From positions 1,606,001 through 1,670,000 of the forward strand of contig LVZB01000001.1 of the NCBI GenBank assembly GCA_023101485.1: DNA of 64,000 bases, in the 5' to 3' direction. Source of the stretch: Pasteurellaceae bacterium Macca (GTDB lineage Bacteria > Pseudomonadota > Gammaproteobacteria > Enterobacterales > Pasteurellaceae). A program made the translations under genes and the position numbers. Under the pieces are notes generated by a model. The model was not told where the DNA came from and ran no database searches. It worked only from the letters and a program-made list of their open reading frames with translations. Numbering within the stretch: position 1 is the first letter of the stretch; each line of letters starts with the position of its first letter. This document shows positions 1 through 8,358 of the stretch, one piece after another.

Positions 1-582
1 TTAGATTCCCTTGATACGCAACACTTTGAATTTTGTGGTTTTATTGATAGCTTTAAGCCGGTGGGCACATTGCATTTCGGTTTTCCAATTTTAGCGGAAG
101 CTATTGAGGAGTTTGAAGCTCGAGATCAATATGCCTATTTTATCTGTATTGGTAATAATGATCATCGCTTAGACAAGTTTTTGCGTTTAAAGCGTTTAAA
201 TTGCGAGATTATTAACGTGATTGATAAGAGTGCGATTATTGCCAGCCATACTACACTTGGGGTGGGCGTTTTTGTCGGCAAAATGGCGATTATCAATAGT
301 GGTGTGACGGTGGGTGATAATGTCATCATCAACACTAAAGCCTTGGTAGAACACGGTTGCCGTGTGGGCAATCATAGTAATATTTCGACAAACACGACCC
401 TAAATGGGGATGTGATTGTCGAGGATTTTTGTTTTGTAGGCAGTTCATCCGTGATTACCGGTCAGCTTCGTATTGGTGAAGGTGGCATTGTAGGCGCGGG
501 GGCTGTGGTTATTCGGAATGTGGACGCTCGAACCGTTGTGGCGGGCGTGCCAGCAAAATTTATTAAGGAAATTCAATCATGA
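1..582 (+). CDS. neuD: NeuD-family sialic acid O-acetyltransferase (5' end outside window)
   Basis: The frame is open from base 1, so the gene starts upstream of the window; the GTG at 61 is internal. The visible 193 residues start in the N-terminal nucleotide-fold part of NeuD-like proteins (FICIGNNDHR). They continue into hexapeptide repeats of a left-handed beta helix (VGVFVGKMAIINSGVTVGD, VGNHSNISTNTTLNGDV) and end with the family's typical VVAGVPAKFIKEI. Family members acetylate sialic acid or related nonulosonic acids with acetyl-CoA, usually before polymer assembly. The stop codon overlaps the neuB start by four bases, so translation is probably coupled. The exact substrate cannot be read from sequence; a PglD-like sugar acetyltransferase is the alternative, but the context favours NeuD. 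Confidence 0.85.
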   Translation, partial: LDSLDTQHFEFCGFIDSFKPVGTLHFGFPILAEAIEEFEARDQYAYFICIGNNDHRLDKFLRLKRLNCEIINVIDKSAIIASHTTLGVGVFVGKMAIINSGVTVGDNVIINTKALVEHGCRVGNHSNISTNTTLNGDVIVEDFCFVGSSSVITGQLRIGEGGIVGAGAVVIRNVDARTVVAGVPAKFIKEIQS

Positions 583-1619
583 GTGAAGTTTTTATTGTCG
601 CAGAGATCGGCTGTAACCATAATGGTGACCCTGCATTGGCGAAAAAAATGGTCGATGTTGCCAAGGAATGTGGCGTAGATGCCGTGAAATTTCAGACTTT
701 TAAAGCTGATAAGCTGATTTCAAAATATGCACCTAAGGCAGAATATCAAAAAGTCACCACCGGCACGGCGGATAGCCAGCTTGAAATGACGCGTAAATTA
801 GAGCTTCCTTATGAAGAGTTTGTCAAACTTGAAGCCTATGCTCGCTCCCTCGGGTTAGAGGTGTTTTCGACCCCGTTTGATTTTGAATCTATTGACTTTT
901 TAGCCTCTCAACAGCAAAAAGTGTGGAAGATCCCTTCCGGCGAGCTGACCAATTTACCTTATCTCGAAAAGATCGCCCGTTTGCCGATTGAAGGCAAAAC
1001 CGTTGTGATCTCTACCGGTATGGCAACTATTGAAGAAACCAAGGCATCTTTAAAAGTGTTAGAAGAAAACGGTATGGCAAAAAAAGACATTACGATTTTG
1101 CATTGTAATACCGAATACCCAACCCCTTATGAAGATGTCAATTTGAATGCTTTTTACCAATTAAAACAAGAGTTTGCGGATTATAGTATCGGCTTTTCCG
1201 ATCACTCCGCAGGCTATTTTGCCGGCTTAGCCGCTGTGCCTTATGGCATTACCTTTATTGAAAAGCATTTCACCTTAGATAAGAATTTTGAAGGCCCTGA
1301 TCATAAAGCCTCAGTAACCCCTGAAGAGCTAAAATTACTTTGTGAGGGGATTCGTGCGGTGGAAAAATCCCTCGGTTCAAAGGAGAAATTAGTCACTAAT
1401 TCCGAAGCGAAAAATAAAATCGTGGCACGGAAATCCATTATTGCTTCCCGTCCAATTAAAAAAGGCGAACGCTTTACTCTGGATAATATCACCACCAAAC
1501 GCCCAGGTAATGGCATTAGCCCAATGGCGTGGTATGACGTGCTAGGTAAAGAAGCACAACAAGATTTTGAGGAAGATGAGCTGATTCAAGATAGCCGTTT
1601 TCCTAATCAAAAGGTGTAA
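579..1619 (+). CDS. neuB: N-acetylneuraminate synthase NeuB
   Basis: NeuB condenses N-acetylmannosamine with phosphoenolpyruvate to give N-acetylneuraminic acid in the cytoplasm. The 346-residue protein has the NeuB TIM barrel: EIGCNHNGDPALAKKM near residue 10, DAVKFQTFKAD, VFSTPFDFESIDFL, IPSGE, GFSDHSAG and EKHFTLDKNFEGPDHKAS with the active-site and Mn-binding residues. A C-terminal antifreeze-like SAF domain follows (about residues 285-346, ARKSIIASRPIKKGERFT). Length is normal. The start overlaps the neuD stop (ATGA), and neuA begins 54 bases downstream. Legionaminate or pseudaminate synthases are relatives, but the neighbouring NeuC, which makes ManNAc, points to ordinary Neu5Ac. Confidence 0.95.
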   Translation: MSEVFIVAEIGCNHNGDPALAKKMVDVAKECGVDAVKFQTFKADKLISKYAPKAEYQKVTTGTADSQLEMTRKLELPYEEFVKLEAYARSLGLEVFSTPFDFESIDFLASQQQKVWKIPSGELTNLPYLEKIARLPIEGKTVVISTGMATIEETKASLKVLEENGMAKKDITILHCNTEYPTPYEDVNLNAFYQLKQEFADYSIGFSDHSAGYFAGLAAVPYGITFIEKHFTLDKNFEGPDHKASVTPEELKLLCEGIRAVEKSLGSKEKLVTNSEAKNKIVARKSIIASRPIKKGERFTLDNITTKRPGNGISPMAWYDVLGKEAQQDFEEDELIQDSRFPNQKV

Positions 1620-1673
1620 GTAAAGTTTCATTTACTTATAAATAAACGTTATTTCAATACGGAAATCAAACCT

Positions 1674-2948
1674 ATGAAAAAGATTGCAATTATTACTGCA
1701 CGAGCAGGCTCAAAAGGGCTGCCAAATAAAAATGTGTTAATGGTTAATGGTAAGCCTTTAATGGCTTATTCCATTGAAGCAGCGATTGACTCTGGGGTAT
1801 TTGACAAAATTATTGTGACAACAGATTCGCAAGAATATATTGATTTACTTTCCCATTATCCAATTGAGTTTGTTAAGCGCGCTGCGCATTTAGCGAGAGA
1901 TGATTCGAGTTCTTTTGTTGCCTTGGAAGATGTGTTGAATCGATATCAAGATACCGATTTTGACTATTTTGTTCAGTTACAGCCAACCTCCCCACTCCGC
2001 ACAGCCCAACATATTCGTGAAGCTTGTGAAAAATTTGAGAAAAATTATCAAAATTTTGACTTCCTGATCTCTGTATCAGATGCCCATAAGCCAACAACTT
2101 TAACCCGAGTGATTGAAGAAGATGAGAGTTTAAAACATTTTCAGCTTGATTATTCTAACTATGCTCGTCAGCAATATTCCCCTGAATACTGCCCAAATGG
2201 TGCTATTTGGGTGGCAAAAACAGCACCTTACTTAAAGCAAAAACATTTTTATGGTGCAAGATGTTTGGCTTACTTTATGGATAAAAGTGTTTCAATCGAT
2301 ATTGATGACCGCTTTGATTTTGAGTTTTTCTATCAACTTATCTTGCAGCAAAATAAGGCTAATGTTTTACTCGAAAATATTCGTAAAGAGATTCATTCTA
2401 AACAACCATACCTTAATGCGGAAAGTGATATTGCCTTTATTGGCCATTCGCAATTAGCCCAATGGTTTATGGCGGAGATCAACGGCAAGAAGATCAATAA
2501 CTTAGCTATTTCAGGGATCACCGCAAGCCAATATAGTGAGCTTGTGCTTCCCCTCGTGCAACAGTTGCCACATCAAATGGTGGTGATGCTTGGGATCAAC
2601 GATTTACGCCGTGAAGATACTTCCGTAGAACAAGCGGTCAGTGCGGTGGAAAAATTACTTGAACAGCTAAAACAGATTAACCCACAGGGGGAAATCTATT
2701 TCCTTGAATGTTTAAAAACGGTTTTCCGTGTGGATTGCAACAACCAACATGTTGATGCCTTTAACCAACAAATTCAGGCGAAATTAGCGGAAAATGCTTC
2801 TCTACAAGGAGTGAAATTCGTGCCATTAAATGTTCAGTTTGAAGATCGCTATGGCAAGTTAGCACCGAAATATAGCAACGACGGCTTGCACTTGAATGAA
2901 GCAGGGTATCAGTTACTCGGCGAGATTTTGGCAAAGGCAATAAAATGA
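1674..2948 (+). CDS. neuA: CMP-N-acetylneuraminate cytidylyltransferase NeuA with C-terminal SGNH esterase-like domain
   Basis: NeuA activates sialic acid with CTP to CMP-sialic acid, the donor for sialyltransferases. Residues 1 to about 225 form the cytidylyltransferase, with the nucleotide-binding ITARAGSKGLPNKN at the start and QLQPTSPLRT near residue 103. Residues from about 245 to 424 form a second domain of SGNH-hydrolase type: GHSQLAQWF, then MLGINDLRRED, and the C-terminal SNDGLHLNEAGYQLL carrying the Asp/His pair. The total, 424 residues, is close to the two-domain NeuA of E. coli K1, whose second domain is an O-acetylesterase; H. influenzae NeuA has only the first. The expected first-block Ser appears as GHSQ. 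An ACAAGCGGT uptake sequence lies inside the gene at 2630-2638. The last four bases overlap neuC. Confidence 0.94.
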   Translation: MKKIAIITARAGSKGLPNKNVLMVNGKPLMAYSIEAAIDSGVFDKIIVTTDSQEYIDLLSHYPIEFVKRAAHLARDDSSSFVALEDVLNRYQDTDFDYFVQLQPTSPLRTAQHIREACEKFEKNYQNFDFLISVSDAHKPTTLTRVIEEDESLKHFQLDYSNYARQQYSPEYCPNGAIWVAKTAPYLKQKHFYGARCLAYFMDKSVSIDIDDRFDFEFFYQLILQQNKANVLLENIRKEIHSKQPYLNAESDIAFIGHSQLAQWFMAEINGKKINNLAISGITASQYSELVLPLVQQLPHQMVVMLGINDLRREDTSVEQAVSAVEKLLEQLKQINPQGEIYFLECLKTVFRVDCNNQHVDAFNQQIQAKLAENASLQGVKFVPLNVQFEDRYGKLAPKYSNDGLHLNEAGYQLLGEILAKAIK

Positions 2949-4120
2949 GTGAATACGGCGTGAAAAAAATTGCCTATGTGACGGGTTCTCGGGCGGAATA
3001 TGGCATCGTAAAACGGTTATTGAAAAAATTTCAGCAAGATCCTGAGGTGGAATTTTCCCTTTTGGTCACGGCGATGCACCTTGATCCTCAATATGGCAAT
3101 ACGGTGCAAGTAATTGAAAATGACGGCTTTTCAGTATCAGCTCGGATTCCTTTAACCCTCGATAGCCGTAATAACGCCACGATTATTCATTCTATGGCAG
3201 AGTGTTTAGATCAATTTGGTCAGCATTTTCAACAACATCATTATGATGTGGTGATTGTTCTTGGCGACCGCTATGAAATGTTAGCCGTGGCAACGGCAGC
3301 GGCAATGCACAATATTCCCCTTGTCCATCTTCATGGTGGCGAACAGACCTTGGGAAACTATGATGAGTTTATCCGTCATTGCATAACCAAAATGGCAAAA
3401 TTGCACCTTACTGCCACAGAAAGTTACCGCCAGCGGGTTATTCAACTGGGTGAATCGCCTGAAACGGTGGTTAATGTAGGCTCTTTGGGCGCTGAAAACA
3501 GTTTAAGTTTAGTGCTACCGAGCAAAGAGACGTTAGTGGCAACATTGGGGATTCCTGAAACGCCTTATTTTATGGTGGTATTTCATCCTGAAACGTTAAC
3601 GGAACAGCCCGTTTTGCAACAGGTTGAGGCATTATTATCGGCATTAGATCACTTTAAAGATCGCTATCAATTTGTGTTCATTGGTTCAAATTCGGATACT
3701 AATGCGGATCAGATTTTTACGCGTTTTCAGCGTTATACCGCAGAAAATCATTTTGCTTTTTTCACTTCGGTAAAACCAGAGGAGTACCTCGCTTTGATTA
3801 AATACTCCCAAGGTTTAATCGGCAATAGCTCTTCGGGCTTATTAGAAGCCCCATCTTGTGGGGTGGGAACGGTCAATATTGGCAATCGCCAAGAAGGGCG
3901 TGTTCGGGGAGAGAGTGTGATTGATGTCGAAACGAATTGCGATGCCATTTGCCAAGGGATTCAAACCTTGATGTCGGCAGAATTTCAGCAACGGCTACCA
4001 AAGATGGTAAATCCCTATTATCAAGCCAATGCGATGGAAAAAGCCTATCAAGCGATTATGGCATTTGCACGGGGAAGCGAGAAAGATTGTCCAAAAGGGT
4101 TTTATGATCTGAAATCGTAG
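2945..4120 (+). CDS. neuC: UDP-N-acetylglucosamine 2-epimerase (hydrolysing) NeuC
   Basis: NeuC converts UDP-GlcNAc to N-acetylmannosamine and UDP, the first committed step of sialic acid synthesis. The 391-residue protein shows the GT-B-like epimerase fold: VTGSRAEYGIVKRLL at residue 13, VVIVLGDRYEMLAVATAA with the conserved Asp and Arg, HLHGGEQTLGNYDEFIRH, and the C-terminal GNSSSGLLEAPSCG and GNRQEGRVRGESV UDP-binding segments. The start overlaps the end of neuA by four bases. It ends the neuDBAC set; an inverted uptake-sequence terminator follows. Together with NeuB and NeuA it gives a complete route from UDP-GlcNAc to CMP-Neu5Ac. Confidence 0.95.
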   Translation: MSEYGVKKIAYVTGSRAEYGIVKRLLKKFQQDPEVEFSLLVTAMHLDPQYGNTVQVIENDGFSVSARIPLTLDSRNNATIIHSMAECLDQFGQHFQQHHYDVVIVLGDRYEMLAVATAAAMHNIPLVHLHGGEQTLGNYDEFIRHCITKMAKLHLTATESYRQRVIQLGESPETVVNVGSLGAENSLSLVLPSKETLVATLGIPETPYFMVVFHPETLTEQPVLQQVEALLSALDHFKDRYQFVFIGSNSDTNADQIFTRFQRYTAENHFAFFTSVKPEEYLALIKYSQGLIGNSSSGLLEAPSCGVGTVNIGNRQEGRVRGESVIDVETNCDAICQGIQTLMSAEFQQRLPKMVNPYYQANAMEKAYQAIMAFARGSEKDCPKGFYDLKS

Positions 4121-4124
4121 TTCA

Positions 4125-4177
4125 AACAAGCGGTCAAATTTAGCAAACATTTTGCACAATTCGACCGCTTGTTTTTT
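4125..4177. terminator. Inverted uptake-sequence terminator between neuC and tusA
   Basis: AACAAGCGGTC at 4125-4135 is complementary to GACCGCTTGTT at 4163-4173, with AAATT/AATT extending the stem with one mismatch. It is flanked by T and A runs, so it can terminate both convergent genes. The arms are two inverted copies of the ACAAGCGGT uptake core. Confidence 0.8.
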
Positions 4178-4415
4178 ATAAGCCTTTTTGCACCCAGTAG
4201 CGGTAGGGCGGAGCGGTTACTTCGCTGGCGAGGAGTTGATGATCCATAAATTGGCAGAAACTTGGGATATCCCGAGTGGTGGCAGGATCATCGGCAAGAA
4301 TAAGAAGCACCTCGCCTTCTTGCATTTGGCGAATAGTTTTGCGTGTGAGCATTACCGGCTCTGGGCAACGTAGCCCGAGGGTGTCTAAGGTGTGATGAAT
4401 CGTGAGTTCTGTCAT
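4176..4415 (-). CDS. tusA: Sulfur carrier protein TusA
   Basis: TusA (SirA family) accepts persulfide sulfur from the cysteine desulfurase IscS and passes it on in the sulfur relay for 2-thiouridine in tRNA and for molybdenum cofactor work. The 79-residue protein has the diagnostic [19 protein letters not shown] segment with the persulfide cysteine Cys17 in the CPxP motif, followed by a short alpha/beta fold. It is a single gene on the minus strand between the neu cluster and pepQ. Its partner IscS is encoded at 28.6 kb in this window. Length matches the family. Confidence 0.93.
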   Translation of the reverse strand: MTELTIHHTLDTLGLRCPEPVMLTRKTIRQMQEGEVLLILADDPATTRDIPSFCQFMDHQLLASEVTAPPYRYWVQKGL

Positions 4416-4449
4416 GTTTAATCCAACTATTTAGTATAAAGGGGAAATT

Positions 4450-5769
4450 ATGAAACAATTATTTGAGCAACATATTACACAGTTACAATCGGTGGTGCGT
4501 TCAGCCCTTGAACAAGCCCAATTAGCGGGATTGTGGATTCACGCAGGCACGGCACATTCGCATTTTTTAGATGATCAGAGTGCGCCGTTTAGGATCAATC
4601 CGCACTTTAATTATGTTTTTCCTGATCCCTTAGCAGAAAATAGCTGGCTGTTTCTTGATGGCGTTAATCCGCCGAAAGTCTATTTCTACGCACCTCAGGA
4701 TTATTGGCACTGCACGCCAAGCCCACCGACAGATGCTTTTTTTGGCGAATTTTTCCAATGGCAAATAATGACCCAAGCCAATGAAATCACCGCATTTCTT
4801 GGTAATGTGCAACATTGTGCTTTTATTGGCGAAAATGTGGTTTTCGCTGAAAATTTAGGCTTTTCGCACATCAACCCGAAAAAGGTGCTCAATGTACTGC
4901 ATTTTGCCCGTTCGATCAAAAGTGAATTTGAAATTGCCTGCCTTTACCAAGCCCAGTTTAATGCCTTAAAGGGGCATCAAGCAGCGAAACAAGCCTTTTT
5001 CGCTGGTGAAAGTGAGTTTGAGATCAACCTTGCCTACTTACGGGCAAGTGAGCAGTCCGACAGCCGAGTGCCTTATGGCAATATTGTGGCACTTAACCAA
5101 CATGGTGCAATTCTGCACTATACGCACCTAGATTTAGCTCGCCCTGCTGAACGCCATAGTTTACTTATTGATGCTGGAGCAAGTTACCTAGGTTATGCTT
5201 CTGATATTACCCGAAGCTATGCCCTAGATTCAAAAAGTGAATTTGCGGAGTTGATCGCCAAAATGGATCAACTGAAATTGAATGTGGTTGATAGCCTCGC
5301 TGTTGGGGTGAATTATTTGGCGTATCACACACAAATGCACCAATGGATTGCCGATCTCTTAGCAGAGCATCAATTTATTAAACTCTCGGGAGAACAGATT
5401 TTTGAAGAAGGCATTTCTCGCACCTTCTTCCCTCACGGTTTGGGTCATCAGCTGGGCTTGCAAGTCCATGATGTGGCGGGTTTTCAGCAGAATGTGCGTG
5501 GCACGCATAAAGCACCGCCGGAAGCCTATCCAAGTTTGCGTTGTACCCGTGATCTCGCCCCTAATATGGTCCTTACCATTGAACCTGGGTTCTATTTTAT
5601 TGAGATGTTGCTCACACAATGGCTTTCTCATCCTTTATCTTCCTATTTCAATTGGGATAAAATCCGCCAATTCCAACGCTTTGGTGGGATTCGCACGGAA
5701 GATAACGTGGTTATTCGCCTTGAAAAAGCAGAAAACCTCACAGCAAAAGCAGAACAGAATTTAAAATAA
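4450..5769 (+). CDS. pepQ: Xaa-Pro dipeptidase PepQ
   Basis: PepQ is a cytoplasmic metallopeptidase of the M24 pita-bread family that splits Xaa-Pro dipeptides. The 439 residues have the N-terminal domain of bacterial prolidases (HFNYVFPD) and the catalytic half with both Asp metal ligands in [20 protein letters not shown], the His in [19 protein letters not shown], and the Glu ligands in TIEPGFYFI and [10 protein letters not shown]. Length fits E. coli PepQ (443). It is a single gene; argH follows after a short intergenic region carrying an ArgR-like operator. Confidence 0.94.
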   Translation: MKQLFEQHITQLQSVVRSALEQAQLAGLWIHAGTAHSHFLDDQSAPFRINPHFNYVFPDPLAENSWLFLDGVNPPKVYFYAPQDYWHCTPSPPTDAFFGEFFQWQIMTQANEITAFLGNVQHCAFIGENVVFAENLGFSHINPKKVLNVLHFARSIKSEFEIACLYQAQFNALKGHQAAKQAFFAGESEFEINLAYLRASEQSDSRVPYGNIVALNQHGAILHYTHLDLARPAERHSLLIDAGASYLGYASDITRSYALDSKSEFAELIAKMDQLKLNVVDSLAVGVNYLAYHTQMHQWIADLLAEHQFIKLSGEQIFEEGISRTFFPHGLGHQLGLQVHDVAGFQQNVRGTHKAPPEAYPSLRCTRDLAPNMVLTIEPGFYFIEMLLTQWLSHPLSSYFNWDKIRQFQRFGGIRTEDNVVIRLEKAENLTAKAEQNLK

Positions 5770-5779
5770 TTATTGAGTT

Positions 5780-5801
5780 TTATTGCATAATTATGCAATA
5801 A
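5780..5801. promoter_or_regulatory. 22-bp perfect palindrome, probable ArgR operator (ARG box) before argH
   Basis: Positions 5780-5801 form an uninterrupted palindrome with half-site TTATTGCATAA. Its core TGCATAATTATGCA fits the ARG-box pattern TGNATWWWWATNCA. It lies 65 bases before the argH start codon, where arginine-bound ArgR would block transcription. Seen: the palindrome and its place. Inferred: binding by ArgR. Confidence 0.7.
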
Positions 5802-5822
5802 TTACACCTTAATTTCATCACA

Positions 5823-5831
5823 ACAAGCGGT
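5823..5831 (+). repeat. DNA uptake signal sequence ACAAGCGGT (representative copy)
   Basis: ACAAGCGGT is the core of the Apl-type uptake signal that marks DNA for natural transformation in one branch of Pasteurellaceae. Further single copies lie at 2630-2638 (neuA), 11954-11962 (napF, reverse), 15141-15149 (before napG), 18201-18209 (nudB, reverse), about 32344 (modA), about 34335 (proC), about 36254 (cca), 37016-37024 (end of cca) and about 39888 (pilW signal peptide). Inverted pairs are listed as terminators. None was seen between about 43.3 and 47.8 kb. Confidence 0.9.
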
Positions 5832-5865
5832 GTTATTTACCGCTTTTTTTGTTAAGGACAATATT

Positions 5866-7245
5866 ATGGCACTTTGGGGCGGTCGTTTTCAGCAACCAGC
5901 AGACCAACAATTTAAATACTTTAATGATTCACTCCGTTTTGACTACCGCCTTGCATTGCAAGATATTGACGGTTCAATCGGTTGGGCAAAGGCGATTCAT
6001 TCGGTGGGGGTGATCAATCACGATGAATTAGCCCAATTAGTAACGGCATTGACGCAATTACGGGATGAAGTCGAGCCGAATCTGGCGATCATTTTACAAG
6101 ATCAAGCAGAAGATATTCACAGTTGGGTTGAGTTACAGCTGATTAAAAAAGTCGGCGATTTAGGTAAAAAATTGCATACCGGACGAAGCCGTAACGACCA
6201 AGTTGCCCTTGATATGAAACTCTGGTGCAAAGCACAGGTTCGCTTGCTACAAGGGGCTATTCGTGATTTACAGGCTAAATTAGTCGAAACGGCAGAAGCA
6301 CACCAACTTGCCGTGATGCCGGGTTACACACACTTACAACGCGCGCAACCTATTACCTTTGCCCATTGGTGTATGGCATATTATGAAATGCTTGAACGGG
6401 ATCACGGGCGTTTAGTGGATGCTTATCAACGTATGAATACCTCCCCCCTTGGTTCGGGCGCGTTAGCCGGTACGGCTTATGGCATTGATCGTGATGCCCT
6501 TGCCCGTGATTTAGGTTTTGAGTGTGCCACGGGGAATAGTTTAGATAGCGTGTCGGATCGGGATCACGTTCTTGAACTTCTCGCCTGTGCCTCCATTAGC
6601 ATGGTGCATCTCTCTCGTTTTGCCGAAGATTTAATTATTTTTAATAGCGGAGAAGCCCATTTCGTTGAACTCTCTGACCGTGTGACCTCCGGTTCATCGT
6701 TAATGCCACAGAAGAAAAATCCCGATGCTTGTGAGCTTGTGCGTGGAAAAACAGGGCGTGTTTTTGGTGCATTAACGGGTTTATTAACAACCTTGAAAGG
6801 CTTACCCCTTGCGTATAACAAAGATATGCAGGAAGACAAGGAAGGTATTTTTGATGCCCTCGAAACTTGGCAGGCTTGTATCAACATTTCAGGGCTTATT
6901 CTAACGGATATTAAAGTTGATACCGAACGTACCAAAGAAGCGGCCCAACAAGGCTATGCCAATGCGACTGAATTGGCGGATTATTTAGTGGCAAAGGGGA
7001 TTCCTTTCCGTGAAGCACACCATATTGTAGGGGAAGCGGTAGTCTATGCCATTAGCCAGAAAAAAGCCCTTGAAGCATTAAGTTTAGCGGAGTTTGCGCA
7101 GTTCCATTCCGCTATTCAAGAAGATGTTTATCCGATTTTATCCCTCGACTCGTGCTTAGGAAAACGTTGTGCCAAAGGGGGCGTAAATCTTGACCGTGTG
7201 GCAGAAGCCATTGCCACAGCAAAAGAGAAATTAGGATTAGGCTAA
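5866..7245 (+). CDS. argH: Argininosuccinate lyase ArgH
   Basis: ArgH splits argininosuccinate to arginine and fumarate, the last step of arginine synthesis. The start is taken at ATG 5866 (MALWGGRF), the universal N-terminus of ArgH, behind AAGGA; an in-frame upstream ATG at 5830 would add 12 unlikely residues. At 459 residues the protein shows [15 protein letters not shown], the substrate-binding [16 protein letters not shown], and the fumarase/ASL superfamily signature [13 protein letters not shown] with the catalytic Ser loop. A 22-bp palindromic ARG box lies upstream and a strong terminator downstream, so the gene is a single arginine-regulated unit. Confidence 0.97.
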   Translation: MALWGGRFQQPADQQFKYFNDSLRFDYRLALQDIDGSIGWAKAIHSVGVINHDELAQLVTALTQLRDEVEPNLAIILQDQAEDIHSWVELQLIKKVGDLGKKLHTGRSRNDQVALDMKLWCKAQVRLLQGAIRDLQAKLVETAEAHQLAVMPGYTHLQRAQPITFAHWCMAYYEMLERDHGRLVDAYQRMNTSPLGSGALAGTAYGIDRDALARDLGFECATGNSLDSVSDRDHVLELLACASISMVHLSRFAEDLIIFNSGEAHFVELSDRVTSGSSLMPQKKNPDACELVRGKTGRVFGALTGLLTTLKGLPLAYNKDMQEDKEGIFDALETWQACINISGLILTDIKVDTERTKEAAQQGYANATELADYLVAKGIPFREAHHIVGEAVVYAISQKKALEALSLAEFAQFHSAIQEDVYPILSLDSCLGKRCAKGGVNLDRVAEAIATAKEKLGLG

Positions 7246-7268
7246 TTTTTTTGTCATCCGCCAATCAA

Positions 7269-7304
7269 CGCCCTCGCCTTTCATCCCGGCGAGGGCGCTT
7301 TTTT
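7269..7304 (+). terminator. Rho-independent terminator after argH
   Basis: CGCCCTCGCC (7269-7278) pairs with GGCGAGGGCG (7288-7297), followed by CTTTTTT. This is a GC-rich stem of 10 bp with a 9-base loop. Confidence 0.92.
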
Positions 7305-7404
7305 AGCATTGTCAGAATGTTTGTTTTGCTGTGTAAATTTTTCAACAAATTAAACCGCTTGTATTACAATCTTTTTGACAATTTTTGACAAAAAGGAGCT
7401 GAAT

Positions 7405-8211
7405 ATGCCTCGTTATCCTCTTCCCGAAGGGCTTCATTTTACGACTTCAAACCAAATCCGAATGTTAGTCGTTGATCATCCCAAAGTGAAAGCCAAAATC
7501 TCGCTACAAGGTGCGCAGCTATTAAGTTGGCAACCTGCAGGTTGTGAGCAAGATGTGCTGTGGTTAAGTGAAATTGAGCCTTTTTCACTTGGTAATGCGA
7601 TTCGAGGTGGGGTGCCGATTTGCTATCCTTGGTTTGGCACAACCAAATCGCCTGCTCACGGTTATGCACGGAATCGTCTGTGGTCTTTAAGCCATTATCA
7701 GATCAACGAAAATGCCGTGAGCCTTGAATTTTCTCTCTATGATGAAACGCATCGCTGTGAAGCCAAAGTGGCAATGACCTTCGATGAAACCTGCCAACTG
7801 ACCTTTACGCACTTAGGCAATGAACCTGCCCAAGTGGCATTTCATAGCTATTTTAATCTCTCCCATATTGATAATGCCATGTTACAGGGCTTGCCAAATC
7901 GCTGTTTTGATCAGCTTACCTCGCAGGAGCAGGAGGTCGATTCCCCGCGTAAAATTACTGAAAATGTGGATTGCATTTACACAGCAACGCCAGAGCCGAC
8001 GGTGATTGCCGATAGCGGTTTTGCCCGTGAAATTGTGATTTCACACCAAAATGCGAGCGAAGTCGTTGTCTGGAATCCGTGGCATAAGCCAACGGGAAAC
8101 ATGTCAGAAAATGGCTATGAAACGATGGTTTGTGTGGAAAGTGCACGCATTCACCAATTACTGCAATCAAATGAACAAGTTAGTGTGAAGCTGAGCGTGA
8201 ATCAAAGTTAA
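7405..8211 (+). CDS. yeaD: D-hexose-6-phosphate mutarotase / aldose 1-epimerase-like protein
   Basis: This belongs to the galactose-mutarotase-like fold, YeaD branch, which interconverts alpha and beta anomers of hexose 6-phosphates. The start is set at ATG 7405 (MPRYPLPEG) because AAAAAGGAG lies just before it; an ATG at 7375 adds ten residues without a ribosome site. The 268 residues show SLQGAQLLSWQP, AIRGGVPICYPWFG, HGYARNRLWSL with the catalytic His, FHSYFNLSHI, and VVWNPWHKP near the C-terminus. It is a single gene between argH and hemE. Confidence 0.85.
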   Translation: MPRYPLPEGLHFTTSNQIRMLVVDHPKVKAKISLQGAQLLSWQPAGCEQDVLWLSEIEPFSLGNAIRGGVPICYPWFGTTKSPAHGYARNRLWSLSHYQINENAVSLEFSLYDETHRCEAKVAMTFDETCQLTFTHLGNEPAQVAFHSYFNLSHIDNAMLQGLPNRCFDQLTSQEQEVDSPRKITENVDCIYTATPEPTVIADSGFAREIVISHQNASEVVVWNPWHKPTGNMSENGYETMVCVESARIHQLLQSNEQVSVKLSVNQS

Positions 8212-8215
8212 TTTG

Positions 8216-8334
8216 TGCTAGAATCGCCCTTATCGTTTCGTATTATGTCACTATTACACTAGATGCCCTGAGTTAGCGACAGTGCTTGTGTCATGGTGGC
8301 ATAATATTGCATCTTCCCCGTTGGGGATTTTTTA
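8216..8334 (+). ncRNA. Candidate small RNA or hemE leader
   Basis: Right after yeaD there is an extended -10 element TGCTAGAAT (8216-8224), without a clear -35 box. About 85 bases downstream comes a terminator-like hairpin, TCCCC (8315-8319) with GGGGA (8323-8327), followed by TTTTTTATTT. Between them the DNA can fold: ATGCC (8263-8267) with GGCAT (8298-8302), and GACA (8278-8281) with TGTC (8289-8292); an alternative outer stem is GATGC/GCATC. The hairpin ends 24 bases before hemE, so it could be a free RNA of about 100 nt or an attenuating leader. No known RNA family was recognised. Confidence 0.35.
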
Positions 8335-8358
8335 TTTGATTTAAAATGGAACAAAATT

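Noticed and set aside
61-582. GTG at 61 as the start of neuD
   Set aside because: The same frame is open back to base 1 with family-like residues, so the gene is simply cut by the window edge.
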